DNA of 63,836 nucleotides from Candidatus Cardinium sp. TP (lineage in GTDB: Bacteria; Bacteroidota; Bacteroidia; Cytophagales; Amoebophilaceae). The notes beneath the pieces are model-generated. The model did no database searches, was not told the DNA's origin, and was given only the letters and a program-made list of their open reading frames with translations. A program made the position numbers and the translations under genes. Location of the stretch: positions 1-63,836 of the forward strand of contig NZ_JANAVR010000004.1 in assembly GCF_025215055.1 (NCBI RefSeq). Direction: 5' to 3'. Shown here piece by piece: positions 49,301-56,728 of this stretch (the stretch's first letter is position 1; each line of letters begins with the position of its first letter).

Positions 49301-50154
49301 TGCAAAATAATAGAAGCAACTTGAGCAGATAAGATTACCTCTATAACTGCTTCATCCAATACCGTATTGCGCTCTACAAGGACTTCATGGGTGGTGCGTA
49401 CATATTCTTCACCAGTTTCTTCATCTACATAACACTCCTCACAACTTTTTAGAACCCGAGCAGCTAACTTACGACCCATCTCTTTTTCTAGCACGGCTCT
49501 AGTCGCCTTTACTTCATCGGCAAGGCCAAAGATATCTAAAATATCTTTATCGCTACTATACCCAATGGCACGCAACATGGTGGTAATGGGAATCTTCTTT
49601 TTCCTATCTAGGTAGATATACATCACCGAATTGATGTCAACCGAAAATTCAATCCAAACCCCCTTGGCAGGCACCACTTTAGCAGAGTAAACATTTGACC
49701 CACTAATGTGCTTATTCTGAAAAAAGAAAATACCAGAAGACTTATGCACCTGAGAAACCACCACACGCTCCACACCACTTAAAATAAACGAACCCTGATC
49801 AGTCATATAGGGTACATTACCTAAAAAAACCTCTTGCTCCACACCTTCATACTTTCCAGTATGCTCATCATTTTGCAATAAGCGTAATTTTGCTTTCAAA
49901 GGAACATCATAGGTCAACCCACGCTCAATACACTCCCGAGGCGTATATTGGGGCAGCTCTAGATTGTAATCAATAAACTCCAGAATATAGTTCCGCTTAG
50001 CGTCTTCAATAGGAAAATGCTCCATAAAAACCTTATAGAGCCCTTCATTGATTCTATTCTCTGGACTAACACCCAGTTGAAAAAAGTCTCTAAACGACTT
50101 TAACTGGATTTCAAGCAAATCAGTATAGTTTGCAGGGGTATCAGCAGAAGGCAT
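46315..50154 (-). CDS. rpoB: RNA polymerase beta subunit
   Basis: About 1279 residues from ATG 50154 (MPSADTPANY). The frame is open further up to TTG 50205, and the alignment with relatives (SKQNCHMPSAD upstream of TDLLEIQLKSF) suggests that some upstream residues may belong, so the start is uncertain. The rifampicin region (around SQLIDQVNPLAEITHKRR), the RDVHYSHYGRLCTIETPEG core and the C-terminal KSDDVVGRSKAYE are intact. Cotranscribed with rplL upstream and rpoC downstream. A run of nine A precedes the ATG. Confidence 0.96.
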   Translation of the reverse strand: MPSADTPANYTDLLEIQLKSFRDFFQLGVSPENRINEGLYKVFMEHFPIEDAKRNYILEFIDYNLELPQYTPRECIERGLTYDVPLKAKLRLLQNDEHTGKYEGVEQEVFLGNVPYMTDQGSFILSGVERVVVSQVHKSSGIFFFQNKHISGSNVYSAKVVPAKGVWIEFSVDINSVMYIYLDRKKKIPITTMLRAIGYSSDKDILDIFGLADEVKATRAVLEKEMGRKLAARVLKSCEECYVDEETGEEYVRTTHEVLVERNTVLDEAVIEVILSAQVASIILHKSEAVYADYHLVYNSFGKDSTNDTKEAIEQIYRQLRNAEAPDEQTAREVVESLFFSSKRYTLGEVGRYRINKKLNLDIPIKTCVLTQEDIVQIIHYLIKVVNGKAEVDDIDHLSNRRVRSVGEQLFTQFGVGFSRLARTIRERINIRDNELFKPADLINARTLSSVINSFFGINPLSQLIDQVNPLAEITHKRRVSALGPGGLSRDRAGFEVRDVHYSHYGRLCTIETPEGMNIGLISSLCMYARVNSMGFIETPYRRVADGKVDLSGDICYLNAAEEEHGNFAPANVRLDGDGVMLDNRVKVRNGDEYPLVKPEQVNYMDVSSSQIASVAASLIPFLEHNDASRALMGSNMQRQAVPLIRPDVPIVCTGVEKRVAKEFRGLPIAEGSGRVTYVDSRKIVVEYDRSAEEALVAFDEASVTYSMDKFRGTNRSTCINLSPIVSKGSRVEKGQVLCEGYATKNAELALGKNLKVAFLSWKGYTFEDGIVISERIVRDDVFTSIHIKEFILEVKDTKFGAEELTNEIPNVSEEAIAKLDLDGIVKVGTEVKEGDILIGKITPKGEIDVTPEARLLKAIFGDKAGDVKNTSLRVPSGMEGIVIDTKIFSSPERSKESKEKVKKELELLKKAHTKHLLKLRDIAIKKLSVVLDGIVTSGIYHQFGDGIIAEGTKLTSLLIAEKLFPSKNIYRDESLYNVPAEANLLGDLVWSNWTADPSKNELVQRIASNYVKKCVASIVRFKRDRFTLEAGDGLPKGVVKVAKVYIAEKRKLKVGDKMSGRHGNKGIVCKIVPQEDMPFLADGTPVDVVLSPLGLPSRMNLGQLYETVLGWAGDQLGKRYINPIFEGMTLDQISSELDQAGLPAFGKTTVYDGGTGMPFSQKVTVGVVYLLKLAHLVDDKMHARSTGPYSLITQQPLGGKAQFGGQRFGEMEVWALEAYGAAYTLQEMLNTKSDDVVGRSKAYESIVKGNNIPKPNLSESFNVLIHELRGLGLEITLV

Positions 50155-50207
50155 ATGGCAATTTTGTTTACTAGATGTTTTTTTTTCTTCACAAAGGTGT
50201 AACAAGG

Positions 50208-50585
50208 TTACTTTAACTCAACCTCTGCACCAGCCTCTTCTAATTTTCGTTTCATCGTCTCTGCCTCTTCTTTAGGCAGGTTTTCCTTCATCGTACCTGG
50301 CACGCCATCCACAAACTCTTTTGCTTCTTTCAGCGTCAATCCTGTAATTTCTTTTACCAGTTTAACCACCGCTAGCTTAGCAGCACCCCCTGATTTTACA
50401 ACCACATCAAAGGTTGTTTTTGCTGGCGCTGCTTCAACTGCAGCAGCAGGACCAGCTGCCATCATCATAGGAGCAGCAGCAACAGGCTCAATACCATAGT
50501 CATTTTTCAAAATATGAGCTAGCTCATTTGCCTCTTTAATCGTTAAATTAATCAGTTGTTCGGCTAAAACTTTTAACTCGGCCAT
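50208..50585 (-). CDS. rplL: Ribosomal protein bL12 (L7/L12)
   Basis: 125 residues: N-terminal dimerisation helices ([20 protein letters not shown]), an alanine-rich hinge ([20 protein letters not shown]) and the C-terminal factor-binding domain ([24 protein letters not shown] and [13 protein letters not shown]). It recruits translation factors on the ribosomal stalk together with uL10, whose gene lies upstream across a 190-base spacer. Confidence 0.96.
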   Translation of the reverse strand: MAELKVLAEQLINLTIKEANELAHILKNDYGIEPVAAAPMMMAAGPAAAVEAAPAKTTFDVVVKSGGAAKLAVVKLVKEITGLTLKEAKEFVDGVPGTMKENLPKEEAETMKRKLEEAGAEVELK

Positions 50586-50660
50586 AATTTATAAAGGTTT
50601 ATACAATTTAGATAGATAAAAAATACAGCAACACTCCTTAGACGTCTTTCGAGACGCTCC

Positions 50661-50704
50661 TGGCCTTTTGCACGTCGATCCGGTGCTTAAACCCTCACGT
50701 ATAG
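50661..50704 (-). repeat. 44-base spacer sequence, copy 1
   Basis: In the rplJ-rplL spacer. Its reverse complement, beginning CTATACGTGAGGGTTTAAGC, matches 52586-52629 at 39 of 44 positions, in opposite orientation. The spacer also holds a GACGTCTTTCGAGACG dyad (50641-50656). It may be an mRNA structure or a small mobile sequence. Confidence 0.6.
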
Positions 50705-50775
50705 CTCATACGCTTCGGTTTTATGCGCCGTGTCTCCTACACATTTCCGCATAAGCGGGTTACGCAAGCAGCCGC

Positions 50776-51318
50776 TTATGAAGCAGATGCTTTCGATAAA
50801 GTTTCTACTACGCCCATTAAACGTCTTTCTCCAGATTGAATCGCAGTCACAACATTTAAGATAGGTGCTTTCAAAAGTGTGATTATATCGCCCAAAATCT
50901 CTTCTTTGGATTTTAGGTTACTCAATGCATCTAAGTGTGCTGCGCCAATAAATAGATCACCGTGAACAGCCGCACCTTTCAACACCGGAAAACTTAATTT
51001 TTCAACTTCCAAAAAAGCTTTTAACATTTTTCCGGGCGCACGCCCGCTGTCACGGCTAAACAAAATACCAGAAAAACCTTTCAACACACCTGAAAAAGCG
51101 CCCACATAGGCGGCACATTTTTCAGATCGTTCCAGCGCTTTCTGGATCAATGTATTCTTAGCTACTTGATAAACTATATTTTGATCCGCACAATTTTTTC
51201 TAAACTTGTTTACCTGCTCTACGGTGAGACCCATAGCGTCTATCACATAAAAACAGTCAAAAGTGGAAAATTTTTCTGCTAGACCTTCGATAACCTGTAA
51301 TTTTTCTTCTCGTTTCAT
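50776..51318 (-). CDS. rplJ: Ribosomal protein uL10
   Basis: About 180 residues from ATG 51318 (MKREEKLQVIEGLAEKF), the family's usual opening; an upstream ATG at 51339 overlaps rplA. It shows the conserved VDAMGLTVEQVNKFRK and the KNTLIQKALE segments, and a C-terminal helix that binds bL12 dimers. It is the base of the ribosomal stalk. In many bacteria uL10 also regulates its own operon through the leader; no such leader is proven here. Confidence 0.95.
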   Translation of the reverse strand: MKREEKLQVIEGLAEKFSTFDCFYVIDAMGLTVEQVNKFRKNCADQNIVYQVAKNTLIQKALERSEKCAAYVGAFSGVLKGFSGILFSRDSGRAPGKMLKAFLEVEKLSFPVLKGAAVHGDLFIGAAHLDALSNLKSKEEILGDIITLLKAPILNVVTAIQSGERRLMGVVETLSKASAS

Positions 51319-51322
51319 TTTT

Positions 51323-52009
51323 CTAAAGCCCAACGGCAATGCTCCTATCTACGACAACGCCTCTACTCATCGTGCTAGAAAGGCTAATACTATTTACATA
51401 AAGCCCTTTTGAGGAAGCAGGCTTTAACTTAACAATTGCTCGTAACAGCTCCATCACATTCTCTACGATCTTTTCTTGGGAGAAAGATACACGACCTACA
51501 CTACTATGTACAATGCCATACTTATCCACCTTAAAACTGACCTTTCCGCTCTTGACCTCTTGGACCATCTTTGCGACATCCATAGTTACCGTGCCAACCT
51601 TAGGATTAGGCATTAGGCCACGCGGGCCTAATATTTTACCCAACTTGCCCAGTTTAATCATAACAGTTGGCATAGTGATAATCACATCTACATCCGTCCA
51701 CCCCGCAGCTATCTTTTCTATATAGTCATCTAACCCTACATAGTCAGCACCAGCCTGTTTGGCTTCCTGCTCTTTATCAGCTGTACAGAGTACTAAAATT
51801 CTGCAAGATTTACCCGTTCCATATGGCAACAATACCGTTCCCCGGACCATTTGATCAGATTTTTTAGGATCTACACCTAAACGAACTGCAACATCCATGG
51901 AGGCATCAAACTTTGTAAAAGTATTTTTTTGCACCAACTGAACAGCCTCGCTTAAACTATAGGCTTCTTTGGAAGCAACCGTACGTTTATCTCTTTTTTG
52001 AATGGCCAT
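51323..52009 (-). CDS. rplA: Ribosomal protein uL1
   Basis: 228 residues with the two-domain L1 fold: [30 protein letters not shown] at the start and [15 protein letters not shown] in the middle. It lies at the ribosomal E site and, in other bacteria, represses its own operon. It is 11 bases from the rplK stop and four bases from the rplJ start. Confidence 0.96.
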   Translation of the reverse strand: MAIQKRDKRTVASKEAYSLSEAVQLVQKNTFTKFDASMDVAVRLGVDPKKSDQMVRGTVLLPYGTGKSCRILVLCTADKEQEAKQAGADYVGLDDYIEKIAAGWTDVDVIITMPTVMIKLGKLGKILGPRGLMPNPKVGTVTMDVAKMVQEVKSGKVSFKVDKYGIVHSSVGRVSFSQEKIVENVMELLRAIVKLKPASSKGLYVNSISLSSTMSRGVVVDRSIAVGL

Positions 52010-52020
52010 TTTCCTATCTT

Positions 52021-52464
52021 TTATTTAACCCAAGGCGCAGTACCTTGTACCGTAACACCCATACTTCTTGCTGTTCCAGCGATCATGCGCATAGCCGCAT
52101 CTACATTTAAGGTATTTAAATCTGGAAGTTTATCCGTTGCAATTTGCCTAATCTGCTCCCAGCTAATCGTAGCCACCTTACGCCTATTAGATTCAGGGGA
52201 ACCTTTTGTGATGCCCGAAAGCTTCATAATAGAAACAACAGCAGGGGATGTTTTAATGATGAAGTCAAAAGACTTATCTTGATAAACGGTAATGATGACA
52301 GGTACAATTTCTCCTTGTTGATCCTTTGTTCTGGCATTAAACTGCTTACAGAACTCCATGATATTGATACCCTTACTACCCAATGCTGGACCTACTGGTG
52401 GAGATGGATTGGCTGAACCACCCTTAACCCGCAACCTTACATAACCTAAAACTGGCTTAGACAT
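52021..52464 (-). CDS. rplK: Ribosomal protein uL11
   Basis: 147 residues; the N-terminal proline-rich part ([28 protein letters not shown]) and the C-terminal RNA-binding domain ([15 protein letters not shown]) are complete. It binds the GTPase-associated centre of 23S rRNA. First gene of the rplKAJL-rpoBC string; separated from nusG by a 194-base spacer with the second copy of the 44-base sequence. Confidence 0.96.
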   Translation of the reverse strand: MSKPVLGYVRLRVKGGSANPSPPVGPALGSKGINIMEFCKQFNARTKDQQGEIVPVIITVYQDKSFDFIIKTSPAVVSIMKLSGITKGSPESNRRKVATISWEQIRQIATDKLPDLNTLNVDAAMRMIAGTARSMGVTVQGTAPWVK

Positions 52465-52585
52465 ACTATATGCATTTTATAAAAATCATTAGCGCAGATG
52501 CGCCCCTTTGACTAGATTGCTTGCACAATGCACTTATACAGAGGGACTTGCAGAAGAAACGACGCAGAAAAGCACAACGTAAGCA

Positions 52586-52629
52586 CTATACGTGAGGGCT
52601 TAAGCACCGGGTCAACGTGCAAATGACCA
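52586..52629 (+). repeat. 44-base spacer sequence, copy 2 (inverted)
   Basis: Starts CTATACGTGAGGGCTTAAGC in the nusG-rplK spacer and repeats the 50661-50704 sequence in the other direction (39 of 44 identical). In the transcript, the two copies would be complementary to each other. Confidence 0.6.
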
Positions 52630-52658
52630 AGCAGAAGGCACATTGCCAACATAGTCTA

Positions 52659-53213
52659 CTAAAAAGTCTTTTTAACCTGCGTGTAACTTAACTCTACAGG
52701 TGTACTCCGCTCATCAAAAATTTTAACCACTACATTGAGCGTTTTCTTTTCTTCAAAAATCTCTTGCACTTTGCCAGAAAAACCGGAAAAAGGGCCGTCT
52801 ATGATTTCAACTACCTCCCCTAGCGCAAAAATAGCATGCAATTTTAGATCGCTAGGTTCAATACTATTGGTTTTACCTATAATACGGTCTACTTCCGCCT
52901 GATTCAATGGAACAGGCGTACCACGCCATCCTCTAACCCCTAAGAAACCTAAAGCACCCGTTATACTTTTCAGCAACTGTACCAGAAGCCCATTGGATAA
53001 ATCTGCTTGCAAGAAGATATATCCAGGAAACAAATGTCTATTTTTTACATATTTTTTCCCAGCACGTACTTCATATACCTTTTCATAAGGTATGAATAAC
53101 TCACCAACAACAGGCTGCAAATTATTTTTTACAAGCTCTGCCTGCAGATTAGCCTTTATTTTTTCTTCTTGCTTAGCAACTACTTTAAGCACATACCATT
53201 CTAACGCATTCAT
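52659..53213 (-). CDS. nusG: Transcription antitermination factor NusG
   Basis: 184 residues: NGN domain at the N-terminus (EWYVLKVVAKQEEKI ... VKNRHLFPGYIFLQADL) and a KOW domain at the C-terminus (GEVVEIIDGPFSGFSGKVQEIFEEKKTLNVVV). It binds RNA polymerase and couples transcription to translation or Rho. It follows secE across a spacer with a long inverted repeat. Confidence 0.95.
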   Translation of the reverse strand: MNALEWYVLKVVAKQEEKIKANLQAELVKNNLQPVVGELFIPYEKVYEVRAGKKYVKNRHLFPGYIFLQADLSNGLLVQLLKSITGALGFLGVRGWRGTPVPLNQAEVDRIIGKTNSIEPSDLKLHAIFALGEVVEIIDGPFSGFSGKVQEIFEEKKTLNVVVKIFDERSTPVELSYTQVKKTF

Positions 53214-53228
53214 TCAACTCGTCCATTT

Positions 53229-53368
53229 GACCTCTTTCATAATCTATTTCTAATGGCAATTTTGGTAACAAAGCTGATCTATACTCCTCAAATACATCTA
53301 GTATTCTTCGGTGCACGACTGACCTTCTCCTAAAAATTGCGCATTACAAATAGATTATGAAAGAGGTC
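53229..53368. repeat. 21-base perfect inverted repeat in the secE-nusG spacer
   Basis: GACCTCTTTCATAATCTATT... at 53229-53249 is the exact reverse complement of 53348-53368, with 98 bases between. On the minus strand the enclosed bases read as about 45 open codons (RRSVVHRRILDVFEEYRSAL, then LLPKLPLEIDYERG) without a start. This could be a decayed insertion or a message-level stem-loop between secE and nusG. Confidence 0.65.
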
Positions 53369-53374
53369 CATTGT

Positions 53375-53566
53375 TTAAAAAGCATTATAAAACCAGACAA
53401 AAGCTTTTTTTAAAGACCAATCCATGAGCCCAATAAGAAGCGCAAATATAAAGGAGGCTACAAGCACAAGCACCGCACTATTTTGCAACCTATGGTAGGG
53501 AGGCCAAGTAATCTTATACCTTACTTCCTGTATCAGATTCTGTATAAATATCTTTGCTTTTGACAT
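53375..53566 (-). CDS. secE: Preprotein translocase subunit SecE
   Basis: 63 residues, the short single-helix form of SecE. An amphipathic stretch (IQNLIQEVRYKITWPPY) precedes one membrane helix (SAVLVLVASFIFALLIGLMDW). It completes the SecYEG channel. Located between tRNA-Trp and nusG as in other Bacteroidota. Confidence 0.9.
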   Translation of the reverse strand: MSKAKIFIQNLIQEVRYKITWPPYHRLQNSAVLVLVASFIFALLIGLMDWSLKKAFVWFYNAF

Positions 53567-53577
53567 ATTATTTGATG

Positions 53578-53650
53578 CACGGGTGGAGAGACTCGAACTC
53601 CCAGCCTATGGTTTTGGAGACCATCACTCTACCAGTTGAGCTACACCCGT
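53578..53650 (-). tRNA. tRNA-Trp (CCA)
   Basis: 73 bases with ACGGGTG/CACCCGT acceptor arms, discriminator G, D arm AGCTCAACTGGTAGAG, anticodon loop TCCAAA with CCA, and T arm GGGAGTTCGAGTCTC. CCA is not encoded. It lies between tuf and secE. Confidence 0.95.
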
Positions 53651-53732
53651 ATTGTTTATACCATGAAATTAAAAGCAAAACGAAACCAGCTCTTACTAGG
53701 ATAAACAGGCAACTAGAAAGTAGGCAAATGGA

Positions 53733-54920
53733 TTACTCAACAATCTCAGTCACCCTTCCAGCGCCAACCGTTCTACCGCCTTCACGAATCGCAAAACGCA
53801 ACCCTACCTCCATAGCAATGCTGTGGATAAGCGTAATTTCTAGGTTCACATTATCACCTGGCATAACCATTTCAACGCCTTCAGGCAGTTTTACTTCACC
53901 CGTAACATCTGTTGTCCTAAAGTAACACTGCGGCCTATATTTGTTAAAGAATGGGGTATGACGCCCTCCTTCTTGTTTTGTTAATACATATACCTCAGCT
54001 TTAAACTTACTATGTGGCTTCACACTGACTGGCTTACAAATGACCATACCACGTTGAATAGAAGACTTATCAACCCCACGCAACAGTAGGCCAACATTGT
54101 CACCAGCCTCACCCCTATCCAAGTTTTTACGGAACATTTCAACACCCGTAACTATAGAAGTCAACTTTTCCGCCCCCATACCAATAATCTCAACAGGACT
54201 ACCTGTTGTAATCACACCTTTTTCAATTCTACCGGTTACAACGGTTCCACGACCTGTAATGGTACATACCCCTTCTACAGGCATCAAGAAATCTTGATCT
54301 ACCAATCGTACCGGAAGCGGAATATAGGTATCTACCGCCTCCATCAACTCCTCTACTTTAGCTTCCCACTGTGGCTCTCCATTCAAAGCACCCAGCGCAG
54401 AACCGCGAACAATAGGGGTATTATCGCCATCAAATTTATAGGTATTCAAGAGTTCTCTAATCTCTAGCTCCACCAATTCAAGCATTTCAGGATCTTCTAC
54501 CAGATCGACTTTATTCAAAAATACGACGATACGTGGCACACCAATTTGACTGGCCAAAAGAATATGCTCCCTGGTTTGAGGCATCGCACCATCTGTAGCT
54601 GCTACTAAGAGAACCGCACCATCCATTTGCGCAGCACCCGTAATCATATTTTTAACATAATCCTTATGGCCTGGACAATCCACATGGGCATAATGCCTAT
54701 TTTTGGTTTGGTATTCTACGTGCGCAGTATTAATGGTAATACCTCGCTCTTTTTCCTCTGGAGCCGCATCAATAGCTGAAAACTCTTTTTTCTCTGCCAA
54801 CCCTGCTTTAGCTAAAACAGTGGTAATAGCAGCCGTAAGCGTGGTTTTTCCATGGTCAACGTGCCCAATGGTACCAATGTTCACATGGGGCTTTAACCGA
54901 TTAAATGTCTCCTTTGCCAT
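53733..54920 (-). CDS. tuf: Elongation factor Tu
   Basis: 395 residues, full length. GTP-binding motifs [19 protein letters not shown] and NKVDLVED, the effector loop with ERGITIN, and domains 2 and 3 with the conserved [19 protein letters not shown] and GRTVGAGRV. It delivers aminoacyl-tRNA to the ribosome. Three tRNA genes upstream and one downstream on the same strand probably share its transcript. Confidence 0.98.
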   Translation of the reverse strand: MAKETFNRLKPHVNIGTIGHVDHGKTTLTAAITTVLAKAGLAEKKEFSAIDAAPEEKERGITINTAHVEYQTKNRHYAHVDCPGHKDYVKNMITGAAQMDGAVLLVAATDGAMPQTREHILLASQIGVPRIVVFLNKVDLVEDPEMLELVELEIRELLNTYKFDGDNTPIVRGSALGALNGEPQWEAKVEELMEAVDTYIPLPVRLVDQDFLMPVEGVCTITGRGTVVTGRIEKGVITTGSPVEIIGMGAEKLTSIVTGVEMFRKNLDRGEAGDNVGLLLRGVDKSSIQRGMVICKPVSVKPHSKFKAEVYVLTKQEGGRHTPFFNKYRPQCYFRTTDVTGEVKLPEGVEMVMPGDNVNLEITLIHSIAMEVGLRFAIREGGRTVGAGRVTEIVE

Positions 54921-55018
54921 AGTTTATAATTCTTTAGATTTTCAATAAAAAACGCACTTATTCAATATTTTTTGAATCTACCTAATACCAACCCCCCCTC
55001 AATCCTACTCCAAAATGG

Positions 55019-55090
55019 AGCCAATGACGGGACTTGAACCCGTGACCTCTTCCTTACCAAGGAAGCACTCTACCACTGAGCTACACCGGC
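55019..55090 (-). tRNA. tRNA-Thr (GGT)
   Basis: 72 bases. Acceptor GCCGGTG pairs with CATTGGC (two G-T pairs), discriminator T. Anticodon stem CTTCC/GGAAG with loop TTGGTAA gives anticodon GGT. The T arm is ACGGGTTCAAGTCCCGT. Confidence 0.94.
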
Positions 55091-55106
55091 CCTATAGAAA
55101 CCAAAG

Positions 55107-55179
55107 AGCGGGAGACGAGGATCGAACTCGCGACCTGAAGCTTGGAAGGCTGCCGCTCTACCAACTGAGCTACTCCCGC
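55107..55179 (-). tRNA. tRNA-Gly (TCC)
   Basis: 73 bases. Acceptor GCGGGAG/CTCCCGC, discriminator T, anticodon loop CTTCCAA with TCC. The anticodon stem GCAGC/GCTTC has one C-T mismatch. T arm GCGAGTTCGATCCTCGT has one weak pair. Confidence 0.92.
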
Positions 55180-55213
55180 TTGATTATACCCGCACTGCCC
55201 CTACTGACACTAG

Positions 55214-55294
55214 TGGGGAGAGAAGGATTCGAACCTTCGAAGCTTACGCAACGGATTTACAGTCCGCCCCAATTGGCCGCTCTGGCATCTCCCC
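55214..55294 (-). tRNA. tRNA-Tyr (GTA)
   Basis: 81 bases with a long variable arm, as class II tRNAs have. Acceptor GGGGAGA/TCTCCCC, discriminator A, anticodon GTA in ACTGTAAAT, T arm GAAGGTTCGAATCCTTC. Upstream end of the tRNA-tuf cluster. Confidence 0.95.
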
Positions 55295-55393
55295 AATTGC
55301 AGTAAAAAAGATAGAGAAAATATAGTATAGTAACCAACCAAAGAGGTCAAGCAAATCTACAAAAAATATCCCTCTCTTACAATAGAAATAAAT

Positions 55394-55486
55394 GCATCTG
55401 TTCACATTACTGGCTAATGATGAACTTTATCCCACTTTTTTCTTGATAAAAAAGTGGACAAAAAAATCAGTGACGTGAACAGATAC
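55394..55486 (+). repeat. Family A repeat, 93 bp short form
   Basis: Terminus GCATCTGTTCACATTACTGG to terminus TCAGTGACGTGAACAGATAC, with the CTTGATAAAAAAGTGG hairpin in the middle. The abutting 30-base unit (CTAATAAAAACCACTACGCT..., 55487-55516) is present. It lies upstream of tRNA-Tyr and downstream of the beta-barrel gene. Confidence 0.85.
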
Positions 55487-55594
55487 CTAATAAAAACCAC
55501 TACGCTGAACACATACAAATAAATTACAGGCAAAAAAACGCCTATGTTCAATATTTATTATAAAGCCATCAGATAGTCCTACACCTAAGCTAGG

Positions 55595-56416
55595 CTATAT
55601 AAGATCTACATACATACCGAAAGAAAAAGGCCTAAGCGAATTGGCATGATCAGGACCCTGGTTTTTCTCAAAAAGGGGCGTTAAGTGAAAACCACCTGTT
55701 ACACCAAAACGGCTATACCCGATTCCAACTTGGAAACCGAAAGCATATTTCTTTAGATTAAAATAAGCATGTTCAACCAAGGAAGCCCCTGAATCACTAT
55801 ATTCTTTATAATCAATCAACATCGAAGCACGTCGACGGAAACCAAGCCTCACCCCCAACCAAGTATGAAAGCCTGCCTTAGGGTCATCTAAAACACTATT
55901 GAACCGTAATCTAAACAAGAAATCAATAAAAGGAATCTTAAGTGCAGTACCTAATATAGTCTTACCCTGCTTATGCTCCATTTCTTCACACAATGTACGC
56001 GATTCCGACCTCCTTATCAGCCTTGGATAAACCGGCTTACCGTCACGATCTTGACCTTCTGTACCGGCAAAAGCATAATGCAACGTACTCCAACCTAGCC
56101 CTGCACAAAAAGCAAAACGAGATTGATTGAGGCGTATAGCATACAACATAGCGCCATTGCCACGCAATAAACCAGACCAATTGAATTTTTTCATGCTATG
56201 AAACGGTATAGATTGATTCGAATCTAAATTGTATAAATAATCCATCCGCAACAGCTCCAGCATAAAGCTGGGATAATTTTGTACAAGTGGCAGATAAGCA
56301 TCAGATGGATTTTCTAGGCTATCCACAGCAACATGCGCTGGCTCATCGGGAGCAACTGCATGGGTAACATGAGCAAAAATAAAAAACAATAACAAAGGAA
56401 GGAGCTTCTTTTTCAT
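55595..56416 (-). CDS. Putative outer-membrane beta-barrel protein
   Basis: 273 residues with a signal peptide (MKKKLLPLLLFFIFAHVTHA). The mature part has repeated short strands with aromatic ends (RFAFCAGLGWSTLHYAF, TWLGVRLGFRRRASMLIDY, KYAFGFQVGIGYSRFGVTGGFHL) and ends in a strand with a terminal hydrophobic residue (FSFGMYVDLI), as expected for an outer-membrane barrel of the Bacteroidota OMP-beta-barrel type. Function unknown. It is a single gene. Confidence 0.7.
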   Translation of the reverse strand: MKKKLLPLLLFFIFAHVTHAVAPDEPAHVAVDSLENPSDAYLPLVQNYPSFMLELLRMDYLYNLDSNQSIPFHSMKKFNWSGLLRGNGAMLYAIRLNQSRFAFCAGLGWSTLHYAFAGTEGQDRDGKPVYPRLIRRSESRTLCEEMEHKQGKTILGTALKIPFIDFLFRLRFNSVLDDPKAGFHTWLGVRLGFRRRASMLIDYKEYSDSGASLVEHAYFNLKKYAFGFQVGIGYSRFGVTGGFHLTPLFEKNQGPDHANSLRPFSFGMYVDLI

Positions 56417-56548
56417 GTAAATAATGATATTATAGTGTATTATAGTGCATAAATATTACCTAACAAAGGTACTTTTTTTTTTAAATATGTCAAAACATTA
56501 CTTTGAAATAAATTTTTGTTTGTTAAATTTGCATAACAGTTTAAGGAT

Positions 56549-56622
56549 GGACTTGTAGCTCAACTGGATAGAGCACTGCACTACGGATGCAGCGGTTAGG
56601 GGTTCGAATCCCTTCAAGTCCA
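56549..56622 (+). tRNA. tRNA-Arg (ACG)
   Basis: 74 bases. Acceptor GGACTTG/CAAGTCC, discriminator A, D arm AGCTCAACTGGATAGAG, anticodon ACG in ACTACGGAT (read as ICG after deamination), T arm AGGGGTTCGAATCCCTT. The only plus-strand tRNA in the window, divergent from the beta-barrel gene. Confidence 0.95.
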
Positions 56623-56645
56623 CAAGATCACGCATCCAACGGCGC

Positions 56646-56720
56646 CAACTTTAAGGTTTTTTTATCCCACTTTTTAAAAAAAATTCATTAAGTTGACGCC
56701 ATTGGCTGAACACATACTAA
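56646..56720. repeat. Minimal family B element
   Basis: Left CCAACGGCGCCAACTTTAAGG and right TTAAGTTGACGCCATTGGC then TGAACACATAC are inverted copies around an AT-rich core with TATCCCACTTTTTA. It lies between tRNA-Arg and the dnaG stop and could end both transcripts. Confidence 0.7.
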
Positions 56721-56728
56721 AAATGCCT

